A DNA stretch of 64,000 nt, taken from positions 954,818 to 1,018,817 of the forward strand of contig NZ_LMIO01000001.1 of assembly GCF_001428745.1 (NCBI RefSeq). Reading direction: 5' to 3'. The stretch is from Leifsonia sp. Root227. Its GTDB lineage: Bacteria; Actinomycetota; Actinomycetes; Actinomycetales; Microbacteriaceae. The notes below the pieces were generated by a model. That model was not told the origin of the DNA. It was given only the letters and a program-made list of their open reading frames with translations, and did no database searches. Below are positions 26,226 to 36,519 of the stretch, piece after piece (the first letter of the stretch is position 1; every line of letters begins with the position of its first letter). A program made the translations under genes and the position numbers.

Positions 26226-27431
26226 TCAGGCGGCGAAGAGCCTGCGCAGCTGCTCGCTCACGGCATCGTCCTCGATGAGGAAACCGTCATGCCCGAAATC
26301 CGACTCTATTACGACGGGCTCTGATCCGTCGATGGTCGTGGGGAGGCGCGCCGCGATCTTCTCCTGGCCCTCGACGGGGAACAGCCGGTCGCTGTCGATG
26401 CCGACCACCAGGGTGCGCGCCGTGACACGCGCCAGGGCGGCGTCGAGACCTCCGCGCCCACGTCCGACGTCGTGCGAGTTCATCGCCTGCACCAGCACGA
26501 TGTAGCTGTTCGCGTCGAACCGCCTGGTGAACTTGTTGCCGTGGAAGTCGAGGTACGACTCGACGGCGAACCGCCCGTTGTCGCCGAGCGGGCTGATCTC
26601 GCTCTGCCAGGTGCGCTCGAACCTCTCGTTGAGCTCCGAGGGACTGCGGTAGTTGATGAGCGCCATCCGCCGGGCGAGTGCGAGCCCCTGGTGCGGGCCG
26701 TTCCCGTCTCCTGCGTCGTAGTAGAGGCCGCCGCGGAACAGCGGGTCGGTACGCACGGCCTCGATCTGCACGGAGTTGAGGGCGATCTGGTCGGCCGTCG
26801 AATACGGCGGGGCGGCGATGACCGCGAGCCTGGCCACACGCTCCGGGTAGCTGACCGCCCACTCGAGCGCCTGCATCCCTCCCATCGAGCCGCCGACGAC
26901 GCCTGCCCAGCGCTCGATGCCGAGCACGTCGGCGAAGGCGGCCTGCGCGTTCACCTGATCCCGGATGCTCGTGAACGGGAACCGGGGGCCCCACTCCGTG
27001 CCGTCCGGGGCGATGGATGCCGGCCCCGTCGTTCCCTGGCAGCCTCCGAGCATGTTCGGCACGACCACGAAGAACCGGTCGGTGTCGATCGCCTTGCCAG
27101 GGCCGATGATCCCCTGCCACCAGCCTGCGGTCGGGTGTCCTGGCCCCGCGGTGCCGACGGCGTGGCTGTCGCCGGTGAGCGCGTGCAGCACCAGGACGGC
27201 GTTGTCGTGCTCAGCGGAGAGCGTTCCCCACGTCTCGTACGCCACCCGCACGTACGGGATGCGTTCCCCGCTCTCGAAGTCGAAGGCGCCGATCCCCGCG
27301 AAGGACCGCGACCCAGCGGGGTCGGACTCCTTCCAGGCCCCGCTCGCCGGAGGCTTGCCGAGGAGCGACCTCGCTTGGGCGTCCGTGATGAAACTCGACG
27401 GGGCCGTGTCGGCGGATGTCTGCCACTCCAT
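26226..27431 (-). CDS. metX: Homoserine O-acetyltransferase
   Basis: A 401-aa alpha/beta-hydrolase-fold transferase that acetylates homoserine with acetyl-CoA in methionine synthesis. The nucleophile elbow GGSMGGMQALEW puts Ser near residue 181, the catalytic Asp lies in GIDSDRLFP near 345, and His in FGHDGF near 380. Early motifs VAYETWGTL, HALTGDSHA and NMLGGCQGTTGP are typical of MetX. The product is used by MetY, encoded 1.6 kb away on the other strand. The start is ATG 27431. Confidence 0.95.
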   Translation of the reverse strand: MEWQTSADTAPSSFITDAQARSLLGKPPASGAWKESDPAGSRSFAGIGAFDFESGERIPYVRVAYETWGTLSAEHDNAVLVLHALTGDSHAVGTAGPGHPTAGWWQGIIGPGKAIDTDRFFVVVPNMLGGCQGTTGPASIAPDGTEWGPRFPFTSIRDQVNAQAAFADVLGIERWAGVVGGSMGGMQALEWAVSYPERVARLAVIAAPPYSTADQIALNSVQIEAVRTDPLFRGGLYYDAGDGNGPHQGLALARRMALINYRSPSELNERFERTWQSEISPLGDNGRFAVESYLDFHGNKFTRRFDANSYIVLVQAMNSHDVGRGRGGLDAALARVTARTLVVGIDSDRLFPVEGQEKIAARLPTTIDGSEPVVIESDFGHDGFLIEDDAVSEQLRRLFAA

Positions 27432-27479
27432 GTCTCCATACTGTCTGACCGCGCGGGGGAGGGTGGCTGTGTTACGCGC

Positions 27480-28184
27480 TCAGCGGTCGCCTTCCCGGTC
27501 ATCGTGCTCGTCGCGGTCCTCGCGGTCGTGGCCGTGGTCGTCGTGCGGCCGGAGGCGCTGGGTCTGCTCGGTGATGTAGGAGACGATCGTCGCGCTCGCG
27601 GTACCGACGATCGCGATGCCGCCCATCATCAGGATGACCGCCAGGATGCGGCCAGGCACGGTCACCGGGACGTAGTCGCCGTAGCCGACGGTCGCCATCG
27701 TGACGCAGGCCCACCAGACCGAGTCCCCGAAGCTCAGGATCGTGGCCCCAGGTGCATACCGCTCCTGCTGATAGACCGCGAGCGAGATGACGTACACGAA
27801 CATCACCACGGTCGACGCGGCGACGATCAGCACCCTCCTGCGCACGTGCGCAGGAGACCGGCCGCGCAGCAACGGGATGCGATGCAGCTCCCGCAGCAGC
27901 CGGAACGGCCGCGCGACGGGGAACAGCACAGACGCCAGGTCGATCAGGTTCTTCCTGACGAACAGCCACTTCTTCGCGCTCAGGCTCAACCGCACGACGT
28001 AGTCGACGAAGAACGCCGCCCACACCGCGAACAGCACAGCGGTGAGCAGCGCACCGAACCACGCCGGACGCGACGGCTGCAGGATCGACCACGAGTACGC
28101 GATCAGGAACAGCACACTGGCGACGAGCAGCGGCCACGCCGTCTTGTCCTCCCAAGCGGTGCGCCTGCTGTCGTCGCCGGTCAT
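27480..28184 (-). CDS. Voltage-gated-type potassium channel
   Basis: A 234-aa six-helix cation channel subunit. The selectivity filter TVGYGDYVP near residues 165-173 marks K+ selectivity. S4 is Arg-rich (ARPFRLLRELHRIPLLRGRS), so voltage sensing is plausible. The pore helix SVWWACVTMATVGYGD precedes the last helix ILAVILMMGGIAIVGTASAT. The C-terminal tail is a short His/Asp/Arg-rich stretch rather than an RCK domain. It lies one base from the SDR gene on the same strand and is probably co-transcribed with it. Confidence 0.9.
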   Translation of the reverse strand: MTGDDSRRTAWEDKTAWPLLVASVLFLIAYSWSILQPSRPAWFGALLTAVLFAVWAAFFVDYVVRLSLSAKKWLFVRKNLIDLASVLFPVARPFRLLRELHRIPLLRGRSPAHVRRRVLIVAASTVVMFVYVISLAVYQQERYAPGATILSFGDSVWWACVTMATVGYGDYVPVTVPGRILAVILMMGGIAIVGTASATIVSYITEQTQRLRPHDDHGHDREDRDEHDDREGDR

Positions 28185-28185
28185 G

Positions 28186-28965
28186 TCAGTCGCCGCTCAC
28201 CCGCAGCTCGCCCTTGTGGAACCGGTACGGCGCCGCCTGCGCGACCGGCTTGATCACGATCAGATCGAGGTCGACGTGTCTCGGACGCTCCAGCGCATCC
28301 ACGATCGTCGCCGCGACGTCCTCCGCCGTCAGCGGCTCAGGGACGTCCTGGTAGACCGCATCCCGCTTCTCTTTGTCTCCGCCGAACCTGACCAGCGAGA
28401 ACTCCTCGGTCGCGACCATGCCTGGCGCGACCTCGATCACCCGGATGGGCTCGCCGTTCAGTTCCAGCCGCAGCACCTCGGTGAGGGCGTGCTCGGCGAA
28501 CTTGGCCGCGTTGTATCCGCCTCCGCCGACGTATGCGGTGTGCCCGGCGATCGAGGTGATGTTCAGGATGTCCGCGTGGCCGGACTCCGCCGCGCCTGAC
28601 CGCAGCAGGGGCAGCAGCGCGCTGATGACCCGCTTGGTCGCGATCACGTTGATCTCGTACATCCACACCCAGTCGTCGATGCTCGATTTCTCCACGGAGT
28701 CGAGCCCGAGCGCGCCGCCGGCGTTGTTGACGAGAGCGTGGATGGGGCCGGTCGCCTCCAGGTGCGCGCGCAGCGCATCCACGTCCTCCTGCTTGGTGAG
28801 GTCGGCGGCGAAGACGTCCGCCCCGGTCTCCTCGGCGAGGCCGGCCAGCCGGTCGGCGCGACGCGCCACCCCGACCACCTCCCAGCCGTTCGACCGGAAC
28901 AACCGCACAGCGGCCGCCCCGATCCCCGAACTCGCACCCGTCACGACGACCCGTCTCACGCTCAT
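28186..28965 (-). CDS. Short-chain dehydrogenase/reductase
   Basis: A 259-aa classical SDR. The cofactor motif TGASSGIGAAAV is at the N-terminus, followed by the NNAG-type stretch LVNNAGGALGL, catalytic Ser in NITSIAGHTAYVG and the YNAAK active-site pair. An Arg-rich loop after the second strand (VARRADRL) suggests NADP(H). The group resembles YdfG-type serine/3-hydroxy acid dehydrogenases; the substrate is uncertain. The start is ATG 28965. It is divergent from metY and upstream of the K+ channel gene. Confidence 0.9.
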   Translation of the reverse strand: MSVRRVVVTGASSGIGAAAVRLFRSNGWEVVGVARRADRLAGLAEETGADVFAADLTKQEDVDALRAHLEATGPIHALVNNAGGALGLDSVEKSSIDDWVWMYEINVIATKRVISALLPLLRSGAAESGHADILNITSIAGHTAYVGGGGYNAAKFAEHALTEVLRLELNGEPIRVIEVAPGMVATEEFSLVRFGGDKEKRDAVYQDVPEPLTAEDVAATIVDALERPRHVDLDLIVIKPVAQAAPYRFHKGELRVSGD

Positions 28966-29043
28966 GCGCCTATTCTTCACGGATTACGGCATGTTGCGCG
29001 CGCGTTGCCCGCGTTGCCCGGCGCGTCTAGCCTGCTTGTAACG

Positions 29044-29075
29044 GCGGTGGGGAACCGCTCGACACGCATCCACCC
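29044..29075 (+). promoter_or_regulatory. Alternative hairpins before metY
   Basis: GCGGT/ACCGC (29044-29048, 29054-29058) with a GGGGA loop competes with GGTGGG/CCACCC (29046-29051, 29070-29075). The second stem ends next to the metY Shine-Dalgarno (GAAGGAG). It does not match any SAM or cobalamin riboswitch I know. Confidence 0.3.
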
Positions 29076-29088
29076 GAAGGAGTGAGCC

Positions 29089-30411
<1,323 letters not shown>

Positions 30412-30424
30412 GCACGGCGTTCGT

Positions 30425-30471
30425 CACGGAAACGAGTGGTCCAGGATCATCCCGGGGCACTCGTTTCCGTG
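30425..30471. terminator. 14-bp perfect inverted repeat downstream of metY
   Basis: CACGGAAACGAGTG (30425-30438) and CACTCGTTTCCGTG (30458-30471) pair perfectly around a 19-nt loop. It lies between the 3' ends of convergent genes, so a bidirectional terminator is likely. The arms are less GC-rich than the terminator-like hairpins elsewhere in the window. Confidence 0.55.
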
Positions 30472-30499
30472 TGGTGCCCGGGAGGGCTGTTCGTGAGGC

Positions 30500-31291
30500 T
30501 CAGGAGCGCGCGACCGCGACGCAGGCGCGCAGCAGCTCGACCGCCTGGAGCGCGTCGGCGACGACGAAGCGCTGGCGGTCGCCTGCGCGGTCGAGTACCG
30601 CCCTGCGCAGCAGGTCGGCGTGCTCCGGCCAGCGGTCTGCGGCGAACGCGGCGGCCTCCGACTTGGAGATGATCGCGCCCGTCTCCACCGTGGCGACCAG
30701 GCGCGCCGGGCCGAGCGCCACCCAGCGCACGGTCTCCGAACGCACGGGGGCGTCCTGCGCGCGGCCCGCCAGTTCGGCGACCACCCGCTCGCCGAACGGC
30801 TCCCAGTAGTCGACGAGATTGGCGCGAGAGAACGCGACAGCCCCTGCCGCCGCATCCGGATGCCGGTCGGCGACAGGGGACCAGATCACGTCGCCGCCGT
30901 CAGGGACGCCCTGAACGCCGGACTCGAGCTCGCGCCAGGTGACCCAGGAGAGCTGCGCGCCGGGCTGCGCGGACACGAGAACCCCCTCGATCACCTGCGG
31001 GGCGGTCTGCAGCGCGTCAGGTCCCATGGCGATCTCGGTCTCGGTGAGGTAGACGCCGTCGATGTGCGGCTGGGATGCGGCGTGCAGCCCAGCGAGCAGG
31101 TCCAGTTCGGCCAGCGGGTCGCGGGTGACGACGAACACCACGTCGATGTCGCTCACCCCGTCGTGCCAGTCGTCGGTGACGGCCGACCCTGTGACGATTG
31201 CGCGGCTCACCAGCCCTGGCGCGATCCGCGCCTGTTCGAGGAGGAAGCCGGTGAGGGCGTCCGAGACGGCAGGGGGGAGGTGTGCATCCAT
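30500..31291 (-). CDS. Nucleotidyltransferase-domain protein (AadA/ANT-like fold)
   Basis: A 263-aa protein with a polymerase-beta-type nucleotidyltransferase core. GSAVTDDWHDGVSDIDVVFV gives the GS motif and the metal-binding DxD pair. The C-terminal half is helical, like the DUF4111 part of aminoglycoside adenylyltransferases, but key resistance-enzyme features cannot be confirmed. It could modify a small molecule; resistance is only one possibility. The ATG lies one base from the stop of the upstream MFS gene on the same strand, so the pair is probably co-transcribed. Confidence 0.78.
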   Translation of the reverse strand: MDAHLPPAVSDALTGFLLEQARIAPGLVSRAIVTGSAVTDDWHDGVSDIDVVFVVTRDPLAELDLLAGLHAASQPHIDGVYLTETEIAMGPDALQTAPQVIEGVLVSAQPGAQLSWVTWRELESGVQGVPDGGDVIWSPVADRHPDAAAGAVAFSRANLVDYWEPFGERVVAELAGRAQDAPVRSETVRWVALGPARLVATVETGAIISKSEAAAFAADRWPEHADLLRRAVLDRAGDRQRFVVADALQAVELLRACVAVARS

Positions 31292-31292
31292 G

Positions 31293-32774
31293 TCAGACCA
31301 CCGGGGACTCCGCGGCGATCGTCTCTGGCGCTGCCTCCGCGTCCGTGTCGGCGAAGGCGAGCTTGGGGACGAAGAAGAGCAGCACGGCCGCGACGATGGC
31401 GCCGACTCCGCAGATCGTCCACACGAGCATGTATCCGAACAGGCTGGCGGCCGTCGCGGTGACGGTCGCGGCGCCGGTGAGCAGCACGACCCCGAAGACG
31501 GCGGACGCGAACGAGCCTCCGATGGTCTTCGTGGTGTTGGTGAGCGCGGTGGCGATGCCGGTCTGCCCGCGCGGAGCAGCGGCAGCGGCCGCGGCGGGCA
31601 GCGCCCCGACGAGCGCGCCGGAGCCGATGCCGGCGATCGCCATGTTGGTGAAAACCTGCCAGGTCTCGAAGTGGAACGGCAGGAACAGCAGGTAGCCGAT
31701 GCCCACCAGGAATGCAGCGACGATGAGCGTGACCCGCGGGCTCAGCCACGAGGAGACGATCGGGAACAGCACGGCGCCGACGATCATCGAGATGAGGTAC
31801 GCGCCGATCAGGATGCTGCGCTGCCCGGCAGAGAGCCCCAGCCCGTAGCCGTTGACAGGGTCGGTGCCGGCGAACGTGCTGAGCGGAGCCTGCGCGCCGA
31901 GGAGGCTGATGCCGATGAGCCCCGCCGTGAGCTGCACCGGCCACATGTTCGGGCGGCGCAGCACGCGCAGGTCGATGGCGGGGTCGTCCTGCTTGAGCTC
32001 CCAGCGGCCGAACGGGATGAAGGTGAGCACGCCGACCACGATCAGCGCCCAGACCCACCAGGTGCCGACGCCGTTGATGCGCAGGAAGGTGAGGCCGGAC
32101 GTGATGAGCAGGAGGCCGAGCGTCAGGATGGTGAAGCCCACCGCATCCAGCCGGCGTCCAGGGACCGGCTCCGACTCCGGCACGCCGAACAGGATGGCGA
32201 AGAAAACCAGCGTGACGGCGATCGCCGGGACGATGAGGGTGAGCGTGACGTTGCTGCCGAGCGCTTCGAACAGCAGCCCTGCGCCGATCGCGCCGACGAT
32301 CGCGCCGGCCTCCAGCGCGACGACGAGCAGGCCGGCGGCCTTGCGGGTCTGCGACGCCGCTGTGCCCGTCCGGCGACCACGGTCGAAGATGAGTGCCACC
32401 TCGAGAGGGAGCCAGACGACGTAGAAGCCCTGCAGAGCGAAGGCGATGAGGAACGTGGTGAAGTTGCTGGAGAAGGCGAGGGCCCACGTCGCCAGCGCGG
32501 TCAGCACCGTGGCGATCAACAGGATGCGCTTGTGCCCGAACATGTCGCCGAGCTTCGCGAGCACGGGAACCACCAGCGCAGACAGCAGCAACTGCGCGGC
32601 CTCGAACCAGTTGTAGTCGGCGTCGTGGATGCCCAGATGCTTGACGATGTCGGAGATCAGAGGGACGTAGTACCCCTGCAGAATCCCGCTCGTCACCTCG
32701 ACGAACGCCAGCCACCCGATCAGCCCGGCCGTCACGCCGAGCGCGACCCTGGACCGTGTCCTCCCTGACTCCAT
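31293..32774 (-). CDS. MFS transporter, DHA2 (14-helix) type
   Basis: A 493-aa polytopic transporter with about 14 hydrophobic segments. Typical features are LAKLGDMFGHKRILL after helix 2 and a long C-terminal half with GIGSGALVGALP. It resembles proton-driven multidrug or metabolite exporters. TAGCAT on the minus strand lies exactly 6 nt before the ATG at 32774, so transcription is probably leaderless. It is followed by the nucleotidyltransferase gene; modification plus efflux of the same compound is possible but unproven. Confidence 0.88.
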   Translation of the reverse strand: MESGRTRSRVALGVTAGLIGWLAFVEVTSGILQGYYVPLISDIVKHLGIHDADYNWFEAAQLLLSALVVPVLAKLGDMFGHKRILLIATVLTALATWALAFSSNFTTFLIAFALQGFYVVWLPLEVALIFDRGRRTGTAASQTRKAAGLLVVALEAGAIVGAIGAGLLFEALGSNVTLTLIVPAIAVTLVFFAILFGVPESEPVPGRRLDAVGFTILTLGLLLITSGLTFLRINGVGTWWVWALIVVGVLTFIPFGRWELKQDDPAIDLRVLRRPNMWPVQLTAGLIGISLLGAQAPLSTFAGTDPVNGYGLGLSAGQRSILIGAYLISMIVGAVLFPIVSSWLSPRVTLIVAAFLVGIGYLLFLPFHFETWQVFTNMAIAGIGSGALVGALPAAAAAAAPRGQTGIATALTNTTKTIGGSFASAVFGVVLLTGAATVTATAASLFGYMLVWTICGVGAIVAAVLLFFVPKLAFADTDAEAAPETIAAESPVV

Positions 32775-32780
32775 TTCTGG

Positions 32781-32786
32781 ATGCTA
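32781..32786 (-). promoter_or_regulatory. Leaderless -10 hexamer for the DHA2 MFS gene
   Basis: TAGCAT, read on the minus strand, ends exactly 6 nt before the ATG at 32774. Confidence 0.5.
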
Positions 32787-32876
32787 ACAGCCGGTCGGCG
32801 AGTTGGATGCAACAGGCTCGAAACCGCGGAGCGCGCGTGCCGTCACCGCCGTATCGCGGGGAGGAGGGCTGGCCGG

Positions 32877-32882
32877 TACGGT
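32877..32882 (+). promoter_or_regulatory. Leaderless -10 hexamer for the phosphoribosyltransferase gene
   Basis: TACGGT ends exactly 6 nt before the ATG at 32889. The intervening AGGAGG is too close to act as a Shine-Dalgarno. Confidence 0.5.
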
Positions 32883-32888
32883 AGGAGG

Positions 32889-33407
32889 ATGGCAGGTGAA
32901 CTCGACGACTCAGGATCAGCCGTTCTCCAGGAGACGGAGCGAGAGGTTCTCGGCTGGCTCGAGTTCGGCGAAGCCGCCAGGCATCTCGCCGGGGAGGTCG
33001 TGGAGTCCGGCTTCGAGCCCGATCTGGTGGTCGCCATCGCGCGCGGCGGCCTGCTGCTCGCCGGAGCGATGTCGTACGCGCTCGGCATCAAGTCCTGCGG
33101 CGCCCTCAACGTGGAGTTCTACACCGGGGTCGACGAGCGCCTGCCAGAGCCCGTCGTGCTCCCTCCGATGCTCGACCAGAGCGCGCTGAACGCCAAGCGC
33201 GTCCTGCTCGTCGACGATGTGTCCGACTCCGGGCGCACCCTGGCGATGGTCGTGGACTTGATCGCCGCATCCGGCGCCGATGTGCGCACCGTCTGCCTGT
33301 ACTCGAAGCCGCGCACCGCGCTGGAGCCCGACTTCGTCTGGCGCCGCACCGACAGGTGGATCACGTTCCCGTGGTCCGCACTGCCTCCCGTGACGGCCGG
33401 CGCCTGA
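32889..33407 (+). CDS. Phosphoribosyltransferase-family protein (Gpt/XPRT-like)
   Basis: A 172-aa type I phosphoribosyltransferase. The PRPP-binding loop is [17 protein letters not shown], and an earlier strand [15 protein letters not shown] fits the PPi loop. The short length and C-terminal WITFPWSA resemble xanthine/guanine phosphoribosyltransferase-like proteins of actinobacteria. The base specificity is not readable from sequence. The start is ATG 32889. The ung gene begins 23 bp after its stop. Confidence 0.85.
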   Translation: MAGELDDSGSAVLQETEREVLGWLEFGEAARHLAGEVVESGFEPDLVVAIARGGLLLAGAMSYALGIKSCGALNVEFYTGVDERLPEPVVLPPMLDQSALNAKRVLLVDDVSDSGRTLAMVVDLIAASGADVRTVCLYSKPRTALEPDFVWRRTDRWITFPWSALPPVTAGA

Positions 33408-33430
33408 ACACCGCCGCATCAGGGAGCGAC

Positions 33431-34123
33431 GTGCCGAAGTCTCTCGCCGAGCTGGCCGCCGACGGGTCGATGGACCCCGGCTGGGCCGCCGCGCTGGAAC
33501 CCGTCGCCGACCGCATCGCCGCGATGGGCGAGTTCCTGCGCGCGGAGGTCGCCGCAGGCCGGCCATACCTTCCAGCAGGCGAGAACGTGCTGCGCGCCTT
33601 CCGTGCTCCGCTGGCGGAGGTGCGGGTGCTGATCGTCGGACAGGACCCGTATCCGACCCCGGGACACCCGATCGGGCTGTCGTTCGCCGTCGAACGACAC
33701 GTGCGTCCCGTGCCGCGCAGCCTGCAGAACATCTACCGCGAACTCCGCGACGACCTCGGCGTCACACCGCCACCGCACGGCGACCTGAGCGCGTGGTCGC
33801 GGCACGGTGTCATGCTGCTCAACCGCGTGCTCACCGTGCGCCCCGGCGAGCCGGCGTCGCACCGCGGCAAGGGGTGGGAGGCGGTCACCGACCACGCCAT
33901 CCGGTGCCTGGTGAAGCGCGGCACGCCGTTCGTGTCGATCCTCTGGGGCAGGGATGCGTCCACCCTGAAACCCCTGCTCGGCGGCAATCCGTCGATCGAG
34001 TCCGCGCATCCGAGCCCGCTGTCAGCATCCCGTGGCTTCTTCGGGTCGAAGCCGTTCTCCCTGGCCAACGAGGAGCTGCGGCAGCGCGGCCTGCAGCCGG
34101 TGGACTGGTCCCTGGAACCGTAA
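33431..34123 (+). CDS. ung: Uracil-DNA glycosylase (family 1)
   Basis: A 230-aa UDG that removes uracil from DNA. The water-activating motif [16 protein letters not shown] and the Leu-intercalation motif [17 protein letters not shown] are present. The middle Trp-containing [17 protein letters not shown] is also conserved. GTG 33431, with AGGGAG four bases upstream, is preferred; a longer reading from 33356 would overlap the phosphoribosyltransferase gene. It probably shares that gene's transcript. Confidence 0.95.
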   Translation: MPKSLAELAADGSMDPGWAAALEPVADRIAAMGEFLRAEVAAGRPYLPAGENVLRAFRAPLAEVRVLIVGQDPYPTPGHPIGLSFAVERHVRPVPRSLQNIYRELRDDLGVTPPPHGDLSAWSRHGVMLLNRVLTVRPGEPASHRGKGWEAVTDHAIRCLVKRGTPFVSILWGRDASTLKPLLGGNPSIESAHPSPLSASRGFFGSKPFSLANEELRQRGLQPVDWSLEP

Positions 34124-34145
34124 CCTCCACGAAACGGCGGGCGCG

Positions 34146-34151
34146 TAGGCT
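34146..34151 (+). promoter_or_regulatory. Leaderless -10 hexamer for the GNAT gene
   Basis: TAGGCT ends exactly 6 nt before the GTG at 34158. Confidence 0.5.
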
Positions 34152-34157
34152 TGTGCC

Positions 34158-34736
34158 GTGCTTGAAGAGGAATACCAGCCGCGCAGGGAGCTGCCCCGGC
34201 ACCTGAGGAAGACGGAGCCGGCAGAGGCGCCGTTCGAGTACTCGATCCGGGATGCGGTCCCCGCCGACCTGCCCTGGGTGCGCGAGATCTACAACCACTA
34301 CGTCGCCAACAGCACCGTCACGTTCGACGAGGACGCGATGACGTTGCGCGAGTGGAAGAGCAAGTTCGCCTACCTGCACAAGCTGAACATGCCGTTCATC
34401 GTCGCCGTGTCGCCGAGCGGGCAGATCCTCGGCTACGCGCTCGTCTCGCCGTGGAAGCAGAAGCGCGCATACCGCTTCACGGTGGAGAACTCTATCTATC
34501 TGGGCGCCGCATCCACCGGCAAGGGTCTCGGCCCCGTGTTGATGCAGGCACTGATCGACAAGTCAAAGGAGGCGGGCCTCAAGGAGATGATCGCGGTCAT
34601 CGCCGACAAGGGCGCTGAGGCGTCGATCAAGATGCACGAGAACTTCGGCTTCACCGAGATCGGTCGGATGGGCAGGGTCGGCTACAAGTTCGACCGCTGG
34701 CTCGGCACCGTGCTGATGCAGCGGTCGCTCAAGTAA
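34158..34736 (+). CDS. GNAT-family N-acetyltransferase, PAT-like
   Basis: A 192-aa acetyltransferase. IRDAVPADLPWVREIYNHYV is the opening typical of phosphinothricin-acetyltransferase-like proteins, and VENSIYLGAASTGKGLGPVL contains the acetyl-CoA pyrophosphate loop (Q/RxxGxG/A variant TGKGLG). MHENFGFTEIGRM ends the fold. An extra basic N-terminal 30 residues precede the domain. The substrate is unknown; amino acids or their analogues are likely from the family. Confidence 0.85.
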   Translation: MLEEEYQPRRELPRHLRKTEPAEAPFEYSIRDAVPADLPWVREIYNHYVANSTVTFDEDAMTLREWKSKFAYLHKLNMPFIVAVSPSGQILGYALVSPWKQKRAYRFTVENSIYLGAASTGKGLGPVLMQALIDKSKEAGLKEMIAVIADKGAEASIKMHENFGFTEIGRMGRVGYKFDRWLGTVLMQRSLK

Positions 34737-34826
34737 CGGTTTCGCATCCCCAGGATCGCGGTGCAGGGTCGCGCTGTATTCTGAGCGCACACGCGTCGCC
34801 ACGCCGACATACTCCGGGGGGAATAT

Positions 34827-35906
34827 ATGAAGAAGACGTCTGCATCCGTGGCAGTTCTCGCCGCTGTCGCGGTGGTGCTGGCACTGGCGGGATGCGCGGG
34901 GGCCGCTCCGGCCGAACCGCCGACCACGTCCGCGTCGCCGACGCCCGCACCGACCGCCACACAGGCTGCCGCGCCGACCGTTCGCGTGGCGACGACCTGC
35001 GACGCGCTCGCATCGCAAGCGCAGATCGACCAAGCGGGTGGAACGCATCTGCCGGCGTCGACGGCCGCGGTGACGCCCAACCCGCCCGGCTACGGCAACC
35101 AGCGGATGGGGGTGCTCACCTGCGTGTGGGCGACGTCCGATCCCAACACGGGTGCGGGTCCTGCGGTGCAGATCTCGGTCGTCCCTGACGCGACCAGGGC
35201 CGGGTTCGAGGCGTACCGCACGGGCGAGGCCGTGGCTTCCAGCGATACGCCGTCCTCCGTGGGGCCGGACGCGTACACGTACTGCGCAGGAGAGCCAGTG
35301 GTCCTCTGCGGCTTCCACGCCCTGCTGCCCCACTACGGCATCGTCGGAACGGTCTTCGGCGGTGGGAGCACCCTCGGGGATGGCGCGCGCTCCGCCATCG
35401 ACGCGATGCTCGCGCAGACGTACGGGGTGGTCTCCGGGCTGGCGGCGCCCGCCACGGTCTGGCAGCCGCCTGCGCCGGCGCTCCAGGGGGCATCGGACTG
35501 CGACGCGATCGTGACGTCGGAGCAGTTGACGGCGGCGACCGGTGTCGGCCCGGCTCACGCGGCGAAGTCGGACGACGGAGAGTATTCGACCTCCCTGTTC
35601 AATGTCGCCCACCAGGTCGGAGCCTTCTGGTGCGGCTGGGTGGAAGACGACGGAGGGACGAGCTTCACCATCGGCGTGCTGCCCGGCGGTGCGACGTACC
35701 TGGAGCATCTGCGCGGCAGCGACGCGGAAGAGCAGCCCGGCGTCGGCGACGCAGCGTTCTGGGCGCCGGACGGCGACCTGAACGTCGTCGCCGACTCCGG
35801 CTGGTTGCAGGTGCGCGCTGTGCCGGGGGAGGGCAAGACGGCCCCGACGCACGACCAGCTCGCTGCGCTCGCGAAGCAGATCATCGCCAACCTCGGCACG
35901 ACGTGA
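34827..35906 (+). CDS. Secreted lipoprotein with a duplicated domain, unknown function
   Basis: A 359-aa predicted lipoprotein. The signal peptide ends with the lipobox LALAGC (Cys22), and a Pro/Thr/Ala-rich linker follows to about residue 50. Two related halves begin at TCDALASQAQIDQAGGT and DCDAIVTSEQLTAATG, each with further cysteines (LTCVW, FWCGW), so an internal duplication resembling DUF3558-type lipoproteins is likely. GGGGGGAA lies before the ATG, and TATTCT near 34777 is a possible -10. The function is unknown. Confidence 0.8.
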   Translation: MKKTSASVAVLAAVAVVLALAGCAGAAPAEPPTTSASPTPAPTATQAAAPTVRVATTCDALASQAQIDQAGGTHLPASTAAVTPNPPGYGNQRMGVLTCVWATSDPNTGAGPAVQISVVPDATRAGFEAYRTGEAVASSDTPSSVGPDAYTYCAGEPVVLCGFHALLPHYGIVGTVFGGGSTLGDGARSAIDAMLAQTYGVVSGLAAPATVWQPPAPALQGASDCDAIVTSEQLTAATGVGPAHAAKSDDGEYSTSLFNVAHQVGAFWCGWVEDDGGTSFTIGVLPGGATYLEHLRGSDAEEQPGVGDAAFWAPDGDLNVVADSGWLQVRAVPGEGKTAPTHDQLAALAKQIIANLGTT

Positions 35907-35957
35907 CACGCGGGAGGCGCGATCCGTCGCCTCGCGCCGCTCGCCGCGACGGGTGAC

Positions 35958-35963
35958 TAAGGT
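35958..35963 (+). promoter_or_regulatory. Leaderless -10 hexamer before the four-helix membrane protein
   Basis: TAAGGT ends 7 nt before the GTG at 35971. This argues for 35971 rather than the earlier in-frame GTG at 35953, which lies upstream of the hexamer. Confidence 0.45.
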
Positions 35964-35970
35964 GGCGTTC

Positions 35971-36519
35971 GTGACCACCGTGACTCCGGACAACGGCCGC
36001 GTCGCCTCCGCCGCCCCCGCGACGCCCGCGAACCTGCCGCTGCGCAAACGCCCTGTCGACATCTTCTTCATCGTGATGTTCTCGCTGTTCATCGTGACGT
36101 GCATCATCAGCGACGCCATCCCGACGCTCGGCATCCCGCAGACGTCGACGACCACGAACCTGTTCGCGCAGTGGAACTACACGTACTCGTCGCAGTACGA
36201 CCCGCTCTACCAGAACCCGCCGATCTGGCTGCGTTTCATCACGGGCACCTCGGCGTTCATCTACCTGCCGTTCTACGTGCTGCTCGTGATCTGCCTGTCG
36301 AAGGGCTACAACTGGATCCAGCTATATGCGGTGATCTACGCCACGATGATCATCAGCCTCACGGGCATCCCGATCTTCGGCGTCGAGTTCTTCGGCGACG
36401 CCGCCCAGCGCACCCCGCAGCCGATCATGTTCCTGCTCTACAACGGCCCGTATGTGCTGGTGCCGTTGCTGCTGCTGATCCGGATGCGCAAGCCGCTGCC
36501 GTTCACGCGGCGGTTCTAG
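35971..36519 (+). CDS. Four-helix membrane protein, EXPERA/emopamil-binding-like
   Basis: A 182-aa protein with four hydrophobic helices (DIFFIVMFSLFIVTCIISDA; FIYLPFYVLLVICLSKG; WIQLYAVIYATMIISLTGIP; PIMFLLYNGPYVLVPLLLLI). Acidic and aromatic residues in the helices and the overall layout resemble the EXPERA fold of emopamil-binding/TMEM97 proteins, but I cannot confirm this. Sterol metabolism would be unexpected here, so the role is unknown. Its 3' end overlaps the convergent SMR gene by 17 bp. Confidence 0.65.
   Translation: MTTVTPDNGRVASAAPATPANLPLRKRPVDIFFIVMFSLFIVTCIISDAIPTLGIPQTSTTTNLFAQWNYTYSSQYDPLYQNPPIWLRFITGTSAFIYLPFYVLLVICLSKGYNWIQLYAVIYATMIISLTGIPIFGVEFFGDAAQRTPQPIMFLLYNGPYVLVPLLLLIRMRKPLPFTRRF

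Noticed and set aside
28966..29088. SAM or cobalamin riboswitch before metY
   Set aside because: None of the conserved core sequences is present.
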